Virus record (IMG/VR): IMGVR_UViG_3300031772_000240
Span: 1-26,338 of that record
Source: a virus
Reading direction: 5' to 3' (one strand)
Length of the DNA: 26,338 bases
Below the pieces are notes generated by a model. That model saw only the letters and a list, made by a program, of their open reading frames with translations. It did no database searches and was not told the origin of the DNA. Within the stretch, counting starts at the first letter, position 1. Each line of letters opens with the position of its first letter. The position numbers and the translations under genes are program-made. Below are positions 5,949 to 14,948 of this stretch, in pieces.

Positions 5949-7087
5949 CCAAGCGCAAGACTGTTCTCGCGGGCGACGAGGCGGCGGTGTGGTGTCACCC
6001 GACCGAGTTGGCCCCGTGGCCAAAGAATCCGCGCCGCAACGACGGTGAGCCTGTCGAGGCTGTGATCGCCAGCATCAAGCGGTTCGGGTTCGGTTCCCCG
6101 ATCACCGCTCGGCGCGCGAACAACGAGATCATCGGTGGGCATACGCGGTGGAAGGCTGCGACCGCTATGGGGCTCGACCGGGTGCCGGTGCGGTTCCTGG
6201 ACCTGTCGGAAAAGGAGGCGCACTTGCTGGCGCTGGCCGACAACCGGCTCAACGAGAAGGCGGCGTGGGACGTTCCGATGCTGAAAGGCATCCTCGACAC
6301 CGTGACAATCGGTGACGCGGCGCAGGTCGGGTTCAGCGCGGACGACGTGTCGGTGATGGCCGACCAGGTGATGGCCGAAGGCGGGCAGCTTGAACTGGTG
6401 CCTGACGGCCCTATCGTGGTGCAGCGGTGGCGAACGGCGCTCACGCGGCACACGCTCTCGATGCCTGCGAGGCTCCTGCTCCAGTATGCGCTGACCGGAA
6501 ACGGGTTCATGGACTACGGCTGCGGTCGCGGTGACGACGTGCGGATTCTGCGCGCGGCTGGCGTCGACGCTCACGGGTGGGATCCGCACTTCGCTCCGCT
6601 CGCACCAAAGGTCGAAGCGGGCGCGGTGAATCTCGGGTTTGTGCTCAACGTAATCGAGGACGTGGAGGCGCGTTCAGAGGCGTTGCTGGGGGCGTGGGCG
6701 CTCACGACGGGCGTCCTGTCGATCTCAGTGATCTGCGGCTCTGGTGCGGCTCTGGTGCGACCGAAGCGCTACAGCGACGGGGTGCTGACGAATCGCGGCA
6801 CGTTCCAGCGGTTCTACTCTGCCGACGAGTTGCGCGAGTATGTCGGCCTGGTGCTCGGCGTCGACCCGGTGCAGGTGACAACCGGCGTGGTCTACGCATT
6901 CCGCGACCCGGCGGCTGCGGAACTGTTCCTGGCCACTCGAAAAGTGCACGAGGCTCGGGTCGAGGCGCTGAAAGCGGACGGCAACCACCTGGTGGTGCAG
7001 GCGGTGCTGCCTGGCGACAAAGAGCGTGAGCGCGAGATGATCTGCGACATCGCAGAGGGGTGCGGTGGAACGTGGGAACTGAAGTAG
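5945..7087 (+). CDS. ParB-like domain fused to Dnd-associated-type methyltransferase
   Basis: This 380-residue protein starts at ATG 5945 (ATGA overlap). Residues 25-110 are a ParB/Srx-type domain: NPRRNDGEPVEAVIASI, GFGSPI, then GGHTRWKAA (64-72), the nucleotide-binding box, and LADNRLNE. Residues 165-325 match the putative methyltransferase linked to DNA phosphorothioation islands: RHTLSMPARLLL, then FMDYGCGRGDDVRIL (188-202) as AdoMet site, GWDPHFAP, VNLGFVLNVIEDVEAR (228-243), and DGVLTNRGTFQRFYSADEL (278-296). A charged helical tail follows. ParB-like domains in phages are often paired with PAPS-reductase-like genes, as here with the overlapping downstream gene. A role in DNA modification or protection is likely; the target base or backbone is unknown. 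Confidence 0.8.
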   Translation: MTKRKTVLAGDEAAVWCHPTELAPWPKNPRRNDGEPVEAVIASIKRFGFGSPITARRANNEIIGGHTRWKAATAMGLDRVPVRFLDLSEKEAHLLALADNRLNEKAAWDVPMLKGILDTVTIGDAAQVGFSADDVSVMADQVMAEGGQLELVPDGPIVVQRWRTALTRHTLSMPARLLLQYALTGNGFMDYGCGRGDDVRILRAAGVDAHGWDPHFAPLAPKVEAGAVNLGFVLNVIEDVEARSEALLGAWALTTGVLSISVICGSGAALVRPKRYSDGVLTNRGTFQRFYSADELREYVGLVLGVDPVQVTTGVVYAFRDPAAAELFLATRKVHEARVEALKADGNHLVVQAVLPGDKEREREMICDIAEGCGGTWELK

Positions 7088-7944
7088 AGCGGCTGGCTGG
7101 TCGGCGCGTCGTGGCAGCGATCAGCGGTGGCAAGGACTCGGCGGCAATGTCGCTGCACCTCACCGAGCTTGGCGTCGAGCACGATAGGGTGTTCATGGAC
7201 ACGGGCTGGGAACGTCCTGCGACGTATGAATATCTGCGCGGGCCGCTGACCGAGAAGCTGGGGCCGATCGTGGAGGTCGGCAGACCCGGCGGAATGGTGC
7301 AGCTGGTGCGCGACAAAAAAATGTTCGCGGGGCGGATCGCGAGGTTCTGCACCGAGGAACTGAAGTTGGCTCCCATGAAAGCGTACATCCAGGGCCACGA
7401 GCATGACGTCGTCAACGCTGTAGGCGTGCGCGCTGCGGAATCCCTGTCCCGCGCAAAACTGACACCGTGGGAGTGGTCGAGCGGGCTCGATTGCGAGGTT
7501 TGGCGTCCGGTGCTCCGGTGGACGTTTGACGACGTGGTCGCGATACACAGGCGGCACGCCCTGGAGCCGAATCCGCTGTATGCGCTCGGCGCTGAGCGTG
7601 TTGGGTGCTGGCCTTGCATATTTGCGCGCAAGGACGAGATCCGCTTGCTCGCGGAGATGGACCCGGCGCGCATCGCGGAGATCGCTGCGCTGGAAACGGA
7701 GTTGGACGCTGGCCAGGCAATTCGTGCGGCTGCCAAAGGCGTGCCGGTGAAGCGGCGACCGACGTTTTTTTCTCGGCCAGAGTTCGCTGACGGCGTAGGG
7801 CACACGCCGATCGCCAGGGCTGTCGAATGGTCGCGCACGGCGCACGGCGGAAATCAATTTGAGCTTTTCCACGATCCCAGCAACGCGGGCTGCATGCGCT
7901 GGGGAATGTGCGACACGGGCGACGACAAGGAAGATGCCGAGTAG
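7060..7944 (+). CDS. PAPS reductase / DndC-like ATP pyrophosphatase
   Basis: This 294-residue protein starts at GTG 7060 (GTG 7072 is an alternative), overlapping the ParB-methyltransferase gene by 28 bases. The PP-loop SGGKDS lies at 22-27. RFCTEELK (95-102) and GVRAAES (122-128) are the next conserved boxes of the PAPS reductase family. A four-Cys set, Cys183 and Cys186 in GCWPC with Cys278 and Cys284 in GCMRWGMC, suggests an iron-sulfur or zinc site as in DndC and related enzymes. The family activates substrates with ATP and handles sulfur. It is much shorter than DndC and no DndD or DndE is visible. With the preceding gene it suggests sulfur-based or ATP-activated DNA modification; sulfate assimilation is the alternative. 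Confidence 0.8.
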   Translation: MRWNVGTEVERLAGRRVVAAISGGKDSAAMSLHLTELGVEHDRVFMDTGWERPATYEYLRGPLTEKLGPIVEVGRPGGMVQLVRDKKMFAGRIARFCTEELKLAPMKAYIQGHEHDVVNAVGVRAAESLSRAKLTPWEWSSGLDCEVWRPVLRWTFDDVVAIHRRHALEPNPLYALGAERVGCWPCIFARKDEIRLLAEMDPARIAEIAALETELDAGQAIRAAAKGVPVKRRPTFFSRPEFADGVGHTPIARAVEWSRTAHGGNQFELFHDPSNAGCMRWGMCDTGDDKEDAE

Positions 7945-9439
7945 CGTGGCCAGTCCCGCTCCTGGTCGCGTAGACCCGCTGGTGGCGGCTCGGGCGCTGC
8001 GCTCGGCGCAGGTTGTCGAGGCGCGGCGCTCGGTGGCAGCGTTCACCGAGTTGGCGATGACCGACGAGGCGACGGGTCGCCGCATGCGGAACGCGGAGTT
8101 TCACCGAGAGTGGCAAGCGCACCTCTCTGCTCACCGGCTTGCGGTGCTGGTCGCTCCGGTCGAGCACGGCAAGACCCAGCAGATCGTGTCGAAGGTCATC
8201 CACGCTCTGGGTGGCAATCCGGCGCTCCGCATAGGTCTGATCAGCAACACATCATCCCAAGCGGAAAAGGTGCTCAGGCAAGTTCGCTCCACGATCGACC
8301 GCAACGAAGCTGTGCGCGAGGTGTTCCCTGACCTGAAGCGCTCGACCCGGGAAGAGGATCCCTGGCATAGCTCCGCGATCACGGTCGAGCGCACCACGAC
8401 CGCCAAGGATCCCAGCGTCCAAGCGCTCGGCGTGTTCGGGCAGATCGTCGGCTCCCGGCTGGACGTGATCGTGCTGGACGACGTGCTCGACTTCGAAAAC
8501 ACGCGCACCGAGGAACAGCGCGCGAAGTTGCTGGAGTGGTTTGACACGTCCGTTCTGACCCGGCTCACCGATGGCGGGTGCGTGTGGTGCATCGGCACGC
8601 CCTGGCACCAGGACGATCTGCTCAACGTCCTGTCGAGTCGGCCTGGGTTCGTTGCGCTCCGCTACTCAGCGGTCAAGAACCCGGACGCGAATCCATCGGG
8701 CTGGGTTCCGCTCTGGCCGCAGGTCTGGTCGGTGACTCGCCTTGTCGAGCGCGCGGCGAACACGCTGGAGTCGGTGTTCCAGCGCAAGTATTTGTGTCGG
8801 GTGCGGCTCGATGCGTCGGCGCGCTTCAAGCAGGCGTGGCTCGACCGCATGACTCAGCTGGGAAAGGGTCTGACGTTCTACGCCGAAGCGCCAAAGGCTC
8901 AGGGCGGCGTCCGGTCGTTGCCGTGCTTCACCGGCGTCGATCTCGGCATCGGGCTCGGTGACTCGGATGCGCTCACGGTGCTGTTCACGCTCGCGCTCCG
9001 CGACGACGCGCGTCGCCTGGTGGTGAACATCGAGGCGGGCCACTGGCAGGCTCCCGAGATCCTGGACCGCATCGTGTCGCACTACCGGCGGTATAGCTCG
9101 GTGATCTTTGTGGAGTCGAACGCGGCGCAGGCGTTCATCACCCAGCTTGCCAACGAGCAAGTCCCGGTCGCTGCGTTCCACACGGGCGCGAACAAGTGGG
9201 ACGAGGAATGGGGCGTCGAGTCCCTGGCGGTCGAGATGCGCGGTATGCAGTGGGTTCTACCCTCCGGCGCAACCGGCGAGTCGCTACCTCCAGAGGCTCG
9301 GGCATGGCTGCGCGAGATGCTGTATTTCTCACCAGGCGCTCACACGGGCGATCGGCTCATGGCGTCCTGGCTCGCTCGTGAAGCGCTGCGCCGATTCTCT
9401 GCTTCGAAAAGAACGCGGATCGACACTCAGAGCCGGTAG
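7934..9439 (+). CDS. terL: Terminase large subunit
   Basis: This 501-residue protein starts at ATG 7934, with AAGGA at 7927-7931, overlapping the upstream gene by 11 bases. It is the packaging motor that pumps DNA into the prohead and cuts concatemers. ATPase motifs: APVEHGKTQ (74-82, Walker A variant with Glu-His-Gly-Lys-Thr), DVIVLDD (177-183, Walker B), and IGTPWH (220-225, coupling motif). The C-terminal RNase H-like nuclease shows Asp336 in GVDLGIG, Glu394 in FVESNAAQ and Asp473 in TGDRLM as metal ligands. Length is normal for the family. It heads the packaging and head module. The predicted small subunit is not adjacent. Confidence 0.93.
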   Translation: MPSSVASPAPGRVDPLVAARALRSAQVVEARRSVAAFTELAMTDEATGRRMRNAEFHREWQAHLSAHRLAVLVAPVEHGKTQQIVSKVIHALGGNPALRIGLISNTSSQAEKVLRQVRSTIDRNEAVREVFPDLKRSTREEDPWHSSAITVERTTTAKDPSVQALGVFGQIVGSRLDVIVLDDVLDFENTRTEEQRAKLLEWFDTSVLTRLTDGGCVWCIGTPWHQDDLLNVLSSRPGFVALRYSAVKNPDANPSGWVPLWPQVWSVTRLVERAANTLESVFQRKYLCRVRLDASARFKQAWLDRMTQLGKGLTFYAEAPKAQGGVRSLPCFTGVDLGIGLGDSDALTVLFTLALRDDARRLVVNIEAGHWQAPEILDRIVSHYRRYSSVIFVESNAAQAFITQLANEQVPVAAFHTGANKWDEEWGVESLAVEMRGMQWVLPSGATGESLPPEARAWLREMLYFSPGAHTGDRLMASWLAREALRRFSASKRTRIDTQSR

Positions 9440-9460
9440 CACTGAGGGCGTGGTCGGTGG

Positions 9461-9472
9461 TAGGCTCCGCGC
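9461..9472 (+). promoter_or_regulatory. Possible leaderless -10 box before ATG 9473
   Basis: TAGGCT at 9461-9466 ends exactly six bases before ATG 9473, where no Shine-Dalgarno site is visible. This geometry is that of a leaderless transcript starting at the A of ATG, common in actinobacteria. No strong -35 box is evident (weak TAGCAC at 9437-9442). Treat as tentative. Confidence 0.35.
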
Positions 9473-9889
9473 ATGCGCTTCGAACTGCGACGTTCAATTG
9501 GTGCTGGTGCTGCGGCTGATGCTGACCCAAGGGCAAACCCGGGCCTGGTCCCTGACGAGGCGATCTTGCGGATCCCGGCTGCGCTCCGCAACACCGACGC
9601 TCCCCCACGGCGGCTCCTGATCGGTGCCGAGGGAACGGCGGCCCAAGCCATCACGGTCGAGGTCTGGACTCAGGACGAGCCCGACGACCCTGGCGCGAGC
9701 ATGCTCACGCTCCCGGCTCCCGGGCAGAGTGCGGCGCGGCGGTTCTACCAGGCCACCACCGCTCCAATCGCGTTTACCGTTGGCACGCTGCGCGAGTTCA
9801 CGCTCAATCTCCCCGGGGCTGGGATCGTCTACATTCGCGTAACGACGGCTCCAGCTGCGGCGTCGGTGTTGCTTGTCGCGGTCGCCTGA
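9473..9889 (+). CDS. Putative small virion (decoration-like) protein
   Basis: This 138-residue protein lies between terminase and portal. It has no Cys and is rich in Ala, Pro and Thr. It is beta-predicted in the second half (PIAFTVGTLREFTLNLPGAG, IVYIRVTTAPAA), with a proline-rich loop in the middle. This composition is typical of small capsid decoration or stabilisation proteins and resembles the style of the products at 16691 and 17469, but no family is recognised. The start lacks a ribosome site and may be leaderless. It is followed by a 14-base gap holding the portal's GGAGG site. Confidence 0.55.
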   Translation: MRFELRRSIGAGAAADADPRANPGLVPDEAILRIPAALRNTDAPPRRLLIGAEGTAAQAITVEVWTQDEPDDPGASMLTLPAPGQSAARRFYQATTAPIAFTVGTLREFTLNLPGAGIVYIRVTTAPAAASVLLVAVA

Positions 9890-9903
9890 GCGGAGGCTGA
9901 CCG

Positions 9904-11550
9904 ATGGCCGACGGTATTCTGGCAGCAGGGGAAACTCTCTACCCCGATCTTGACGGCATCGACCTGCAGGTCACTTGCGGCTGCGAGCGGTTCCGCCACC
10001 TGGACATGATGGAGTCGTATTTCCGCTGCACGCAATACGACGCTCGGCGCTACACCTGGGACGGCAACCGGCGCGGGTACGACGGCGAGTCAGACATCGC
10101 TCCTGGCTGGTACGTCCCACTGAAGCTGCGACGTCCGTCCGCTCGCTACGATCTCCCGAGGCTGATCGTCGGGCGTCTGACCGCGATGGTGTTCGGCGCT
10201 GAGCGGTTTCCGCAGCTGGTGGTAGAGGGCGACGAGGACGCCCAAGACTATGTGCGCGAACTGGCGCGCGAAGCTCGGCTGAACATCAAGTTGCAGGAGA
10301 TGCGCGACAAGGGCGGCGCACAGGGCACCGGCGTCCTGTCGTTTGGGTTTGTCGATGGCAAGCCCCGGGTGAACGTCCACAACGCCAAGCACGTCACGGT
10401 GCTCCGCTGGGCCGATCGCTACCTGTTCCGACCGGCTGCGGTGCTGGAGTGCTACGCATACAAGCGGCTGGTCTACGATCGCGCAACCGGGCGCACGCGC
10501 GAGGTCGTGGTCTACTTCGCTCGCTACTGGGATGAGAAAGAGGAAGTCGTATGGGATCCGATCTCGGAGGAGTCCGCTCGGCGTCCTGGCTTCTGGCCGT
10601 CGCTCCCCAAGGCCAGGGCTGAGCACGGACTCGGGTTTTGCCCGGTCTACTGGACCCAAAACCTGCCTGATTCGGATGGCATGGACGGCGACTCCGACTT
10701 CCAAGGCCAGACCGATCGCGCTGACGAGATGAATGTCCTGCTTTCGGCCACCGGCAAAGGGACAATCGCCAACGTCGATCCGACCCTGGTGATCAAAGAC
10801 GACCCGGTGATGAATGGCGGCACGGTGCGTAAGGGCTCCGACAACGCCATCTATTCGAAGGGCGGCGCTGAGTACCTGGAGCTACGCGGCGACTCGCTCA
10901 AGGCGGCGCTGGCGCTCCTGGCCGAGCACAAGGCGCAGGCGCTGGACACTGCCAGCGTGGTGCTCGGTGACCCGAGCATGGCGGGCAAGGCGGCGTCGGC
11001 GGCTGCGCTGCGCGTGCTCTACCTGCCGATGATCAACCAGGCCGACAAGCTGCGCGAGCAGTACGGTCAGACGGTGTGCATCCTGATGCGCGACATGCTG
11101 CGCGCTGCGAAGCAAGTCGGCGCTCGGGCTGGCGGCGAGATCGTCGTCACCTCCGACGGGCAACGGATGCAGCGCTTCCCGGCGGTCACGCTCGATCCCC
11201 GAGTCGAGGACGACGTCATGGTGGCGCGCACTCCGGGCACCCGCGATTCGGTCACGATAAACTGGCCACCCTACTTCCCGAATAGCTGGGCCGATACCAA
11301 GAGCGCGGTGGATGCTCTGGTCGCCGCATCGGGTTCCAAGTCGATCATCAGCCGTCGCACGGCGGTGGAAAACGTCGCTCCGCTGTTCGGCATTGCCGAT
11401 GTCAACGAGGAACTGGAAGCGATGGACCAGGACAAGGCCACCGATGTCGCTTTCGCTCAGCAGGCGCTCGCGCTGGCGGGCGACGAGGGCGGCGGCGCGG
11501 GGAACGGTTCCGGCTTCACCGGAGAACGGCAGAACGACGGCGAGGATTAG
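9904..11550 (+). CDS. Portal protein (SPP1 gp6-like)
   Basis: This 548-residue protein starts at ATG 9904, with GGAGG at 9892-9896. It forms the dodecameric ring through which DNA enters and leaves the head. Supporting features: length and position directly after terminase and before a MuF protein; the N-terminal RRPSARYDLPRLIVGRLTAM, typical of the wing/clip start of SPP1-type portals; the GDEDAQDYVRELAREA stem helix; the conserved GGTVRKGSDNAIYSKGG region; and helix LAALLAEHKAQALDTASVV-like residues leading into the crown. The acidic, Gly-rich C-terminus is normal for portals. Family call is by synteny and overall pattern, and is confident. Confidence 0.85.
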   Translation: MADGILAAGETLYPDLDGIDLQVTCGCERFRHLDMMESYFRCTQYDARRYTWDGNRRGYDGESDIAPGWYVPLKLRRPSARYDLPRLIVGRLTAMVFGAERFPQLVVEGDEDAQDYVRELAREARLNIKLQEMRDKGGAQGTGVLSFGFVDGKPRVNVHNAKHVTVLRWADRYLFRPAAVLECYAYKRLVYDRATGRTREVVVYFARYWDEKEEVVWDPISEESARRPGFWPSLPKARAEHGLGFCPVYWTQNLPDSDGMDGDSDFQGQTDRADEMNVLLSATGKGTIANVDPTLVIKDDPVMNGGTVRKGSDNAIYSKGGAEYLELRGDSLKAALALLAEHKAQALDTASVVLGDPSMAGKAASAAALRVLYLPMINQADKLREQYGQTVCILMRDMLRAAKQVGARAGGEIVVTSDGQRMQRFPAVTLDPRVEDDVMVARTPGTRDSVTINWPPYFPNSWADTKSAVDALVAASGSKSIISRRTAVENVAPLFGIADVNEELEAMDQDKATDVAFAQQALALAGDEGGGAGNGSGFTGERQNDGED

Positions 11551-11553
11551 CCG

Positions 11554-14500
11554 GTGGCAAGTCCTGACGACGCGCTGATGACGTCAATCGGGCGCGCTCA
11601 GCGCCTAATGGATGCAGGGGCCGACGGCGCTGGCTTGCTCAAGATGCTCCAGGGCGCTGACCTGGACCTGAAGAAGCGGCTCAGTACGGTCGCGATCTCG
11701 CATGGGCTCGCTTCCACGTTCTCGGGCGCTCAGGCGCAGGCGTACATGCTGCAGGCGGCGGTCGTCACCGAGTACGTCAAGGGGCGCGTGGCGGGGCTCA
11801 CGCACGCTTCTGCGTCAATGGGATACCAGCAGTCGGCGGTGGCGGCTGGCGCGCTCCTGAACCAGCTGAACGTCGCGTTCACCGGCGTCACGATCCCGCT
11901 CCGGCTGCGAGAGGCGGGGCAGATCGGCGGCGTGGTCGCTGCGGGGTTCCAGCCCTTGCTGGCTCAGCACGCGACGTCCGTCGACCGCTACGGGCACGCC
12001 ATGATCGGTGAGTTCCGCCAAATCATGATGCGGGGAATGGTCGCGGGAGCCACCAACGGGCAGCTTGTGGACGCCCTGGTGGGCCACGGCGGTCCCAAGG
12101 GGCCAGCGGTCAGCCTGGCGGCTCGGGTCGATCCTGCGACCGGCAAAGTGGTTCGACTGCGCGAGCAGGACATTCCCGAGGGACTGTTCGTGCGCAAGCG
12201 CTACTGGGCTCAGCGCATCGTGCGCACCGAGACCGCTCACGCGCAGAACGAGGGCGCGCTCCAGGCGATGCACGAGCAGGCCAAGGAGTTTCCCGACATG
12301 GGAAAGAAGATCCTGGCGGTTCTTGACAACCGGACGGCCCCCGACTCGCTCTATGTGCATGGTCAGGTTCGCGGGCTCAACGATCTGTTTCAGGACGGCG
12401 CGGGTCGGCAGTACCTCCGTCCACCTGGTCGCCCAAACGACCGAGAGACGATCGTGCCCTGGCGGCTGGCGTGGGCTGAAACTCCCTACTCGGCTCCGGT
12501 GCCACCCGAAGAAGTTGCGCAGGCTCAGATGGCGCATCAACCGGCTGGCCAGGCTCGGCGGCTAATGGTCGAGCAGCTGACCGAGCAGGCGGCGGCGGAA
12601 CACGAGGTCGCGGCTCCGGCGTGGCATGGGCTCCAGCGGGTGCAAGCCCTGGTCCAGACGAAGCGCTCCGAGATCGCGGTCCAGGAACAGCAGGAGGCGA
12701 CGGCGGCTCTGGCTGCGAAAGCGGAAGCGGCTGCCAAGGTCAAGGCGCTCAAGGACAAGCTGAAGGCGCAGATCGCGGCTGCCAAGGCGCAGGCGGCGGC
12801 TGATGCGCAGGCGGCTGCCACGGCGGCTGCGAAGCTCCAGGCGGAAGCCGAAGCGACTGCGGCGGTGAAGGCCGCTGAAGTCAAGGCCAAGATGGACGCC
12901 AAGGCGGCTGCGGCGCTGGCGGGCACTCCGGCTGGCAAGGAGGCGGCGCACGGTGTGCAGCTGGCGGCTGCGGTGGAGAACCTGAAGGCGCACCCGGCTG
13001 GCATTGAGAAGGCTCTTGCCTCGATGCTGAAAACGAATCCGAAGTGGTTCGCGCTCCTGTACGACAAGTACGTCAAGGGGTGGGGCGGGCTGTCTCCGAA
13101 GTTCATGGACAACGCCAGCACAGGCTCGGTGGCGTCGCTCGCGAAGAAGCTCGGCGCGGTGGTCCCGCCCAAGCAGAAGAAGGTCGCTCCGATGGCTCCT
13201 GGTGCCATCCCGACGCACACGAAGAAGGGCATCCCATTCATCAGCGAGATGCCGACTGCCGAGGACGTGCTGAAGAAGTACGACCTGAAGCTGGTCGGCA
13301 ACTACCTCGATATCCACGACAAGACGACCGGCGGGAAGCTCGGCTACCTCATGGTCGAGGGCAGCGGCTACTCGGTTTCTCCACCGCTGACGACCGGGAT
13401 GCAGACCAAGACGTTTATCGGTCGCTCGGCGTTGCCGGAGGCGATTCAGTACGGGCTCGCGGTGTCCAAGAAGATCCAGGCCGACAAGGCGGCTCCGGCT
13501 CCGGTCGCGAAGGCGGTTCCGGTTCCGGCTCGGGCGGCGGCTCCGGCGTCAAAGTACAAGGCGTGGAAGCGCAAAGCGATCACTGAAGATCCGGCTGACG
13601 AGTTGGAGAAGCGCTGGAACACGCGACGCGCTGGTGTTGGTGTCGCCGCTGATGGCGATCAGGTCGATGGTCAGTCGATCACCGTGCAGCAGGAAACGGA
13701 CATGGACGGTCGGGTGATGCTGGTCGCTCGATTCAAGATCACGGAGCGGGCTCGCGCTGGCGCGCTGAAAAAGATTGCAGCCGCGACCAACCCTGTCGAT
13801 GAGGGCGGCGTGTCGAAGTGGGTAGCCGGGAGCCGCTACGGCGGGGTGGCGTATGAGAAGCTGGACCCGGCGCTGTCGGAAATCCGTCGCGTGCCGGTTG
13901 CTCCGGGCGAGGAAGCGACTCTGGTTCCTGCGGTCGAGTCAATCAAGAGATTGCGGTCGAAGGATTCCAGCGTGATGCTATTGACCGGCGAGAGGTCAGA
14001 ATCCGACGGGTCGCTCGGTGCTGTTCACAACGCGGTGGAGATTCGCGTTCCGATGCCGACGTCGGGAAAGAAGTTCGACGCCATCGCAGCTGCGGCGATG
14101 GAAACTCTCGGGGTCGACATCAGCAAGCTGCCTGACAAGCGTGCGCAGCAGGCGTCGCTGCAGGCGTCGCTGATTCGCAAATACGGGTTCGGGCCACGTC
14201 AGTCGGACCTGACAAACGTGCTCGACAGTCGTGGTGTCAGTACTCGGCAGATGCAGGATGAGATCGAGATAATCTACAAGCGAACGCTCGGTGGCCTACC
14301 GGACGATGAGCGGAAGATGATGGAGAGCACCGCAGCCGACGCCAAGCTGGTCGAGGTTGCTCCTGGTCACGTTGCGCTGTTCTCTCAGTCGCTGGCCGAC
14401 AAGGCCGTTGCGAACGGTCGCATCGTCTACCACTCGTTTTCTAAGGGCACCGAGTTTGTCATGCAGCAGGTATTTGCTCGCAACGGTGGCGTGGCCAGCG

Positions 14501-14946
14501 GCTCATCGCTCCTGTCGTCGCGTGAACGCTACCAGCGGGGCGTGTTCATAGACGGCTGTTCGACCCCGAGAGATTTCGCCACGGGTGGCGCTGACTCGGT
14601 GTTTACGCGGCTGTCGAATGTCGCGAAGGTGGACGATCAACTGACTCAGAACTCCATGATAATCGATCCCAGTGAGCTTGGCAGGCTCGACCGCTATGCC
14701 TTCAACGAGGACAAATATGGACGTGTTCTGGCTGGCGAGCGGCGCATGGAATCGGAGGTTCTGAGCGCGACCGGGCGGGACGGATCTGACAACGAAACGA
14801 TGTTCCGGCACTCGATCTCGATGCAGTCGGTGCGTCGGGTAAAGATAGCCAAGCGCGACGTGCGGGAAGGTGTTATTCTGTCGTTGCGTGAGCAGGGTGT
14901 AAGCGAGATGAACGGCATCCCGCTGGACGAGTTTTTCGGAAGCTGA
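11554..14946 (+). CDS. MuF minor head protein with C-terminal DarT-like ADP-ribosyltransferase domain
   Basis: This 1130-residue protein starts at GTG 11554, three bases after the portal stop. Residues 1-310 are the MuF/SPP1 gp7-type head-morphogenesis domain, ending with RIVRTETAHAQNEGALQAMH, DNRTAPDS, PPGRPNDRE and PWR. Residues 350-460 are an Ala/Lys coiled-coil stalk; 480-670 holds unknown small domains with Ala-Pro linkers. Residues 950-1130 resemble a DarT-type ADP-ribosyltransferase in motif order: VYHSF with His960, GGVASG, RERYQRG from Arg990, GGADSVFTRL from 1011, and NETMF with Glu1081 at the site of the catalytic Glu, followed by a SISMQSVRRVKIA strand. MuF proteins can be carried in the virion, so the enzyme may be delivered with DNA. 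MuF is firm, ART strongly suggested, target unknown. Confidence 0.8.
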   Translation: MASPDDALMTSIGRAQRLMDAGADGAGLLKMLQGADLDLKKRLSTVAISHGLASTFSGAQAQAYMLQAAVVTEYVKGRVAGLTHASASMGYQQSAVAAGALLNQLNVAFTGVTIPLRLREAGQIGGVVAAGFQPLLAQHATSVDRYGHAMIGEFRQIMMRGMVAGATNGQLVDALVGHGGPKGPAVSLAARVDPATGKVVRLREQDIPEGLFVRKRYWAQRIVRTETAHAQNEGALQAMHEQAKEFPDMGKKILAVLDNRTAPDSLYVHGQVRGLNDLFQDGAGRQYLRPPGRPNDRETIVPWRLAWAETPYSAPVPPEEVAQAQMAHQPAGQARRLMVEQLTEQAAAEHEVAAPAWHGLQRVQALVQTKRSEIAVQEQQEATAALAAKAEAAAKVKALKDKLKAQIAAAKAQAAADAQAAATAAAKLQAEAEATAAVKAAEVKAKMDAKAAAALAGTPAGKEAAHGVQLAAAVENLKAHPAGIEKALASMLKTNPKWFALLYDKYVKGWGGLSPKFMDNASTGSVASLAKKLGAVVPPKQKKVAPMAPGAIPTHTKKGIPFISEMPTAEDVLKKYDLKLVGNYLDIHDKTTGGKLGYLMVEGSGYSVSPPLTTGMQTKTFIGRSALPEAIQYGLAVSKKIQADKAAPAPVAKAVPVPARAAAPASKYKAWKRKAITEDPADELEKRWNTRRAGVGVAADGDQVDGQSITVQQETDMDGRVMLVARFKITERARAGALKKIAAATNPVDEGGVSKWVAGSRYGGVAYEKLDPALSEIRRVPVAPGEEATLVPAVESIKRLRSKDSSVMLLTGERSESDGSLGAVHNAVEIRVPMPTSGKKFDAIAAAAMETLGVDISKLPDKRAQQASLQASLIRKYGFGPRQSDLTNVLDSRGVSTRQMQDEIEIIYKRTLGGLPDDERKMMESTAADAKLVEVAPGHVALFSQSLADKAVANGRIVYHSFSKGTEFVMQQVFARNGGVASGSSLLSSRERYQRGVFIDGCSTPRDFATGGADSVFTRLSNVAKVDDQLTQNSMIIDPSELGRLDRYAFNEDKYGRVLAGERRMESEVLSATGRDGSDNETMFRHSISMQSVRRVKIAKRDVREGVILSLREQGVSEMNGIPLDEFFGS

Positions 14947-14948
14947 TC

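Noticed and set aside
6702-8085. Long antisense frames opposite the ParB-methyltransferase and PAPS-reductase genes
   Set aside because: Ser/Arg/Pro-rich shadow translations of two well-supported motif-bearing genes; no motif or start signal of their own.
12537-13317. Antisense Ala/Ser- and Leu/Arg-rich frames opposite the MuF stalk
   Set aside because: They are complements of the Ala/Lys coiled-coil codons; the low-complexity composition explains the lack of stops.
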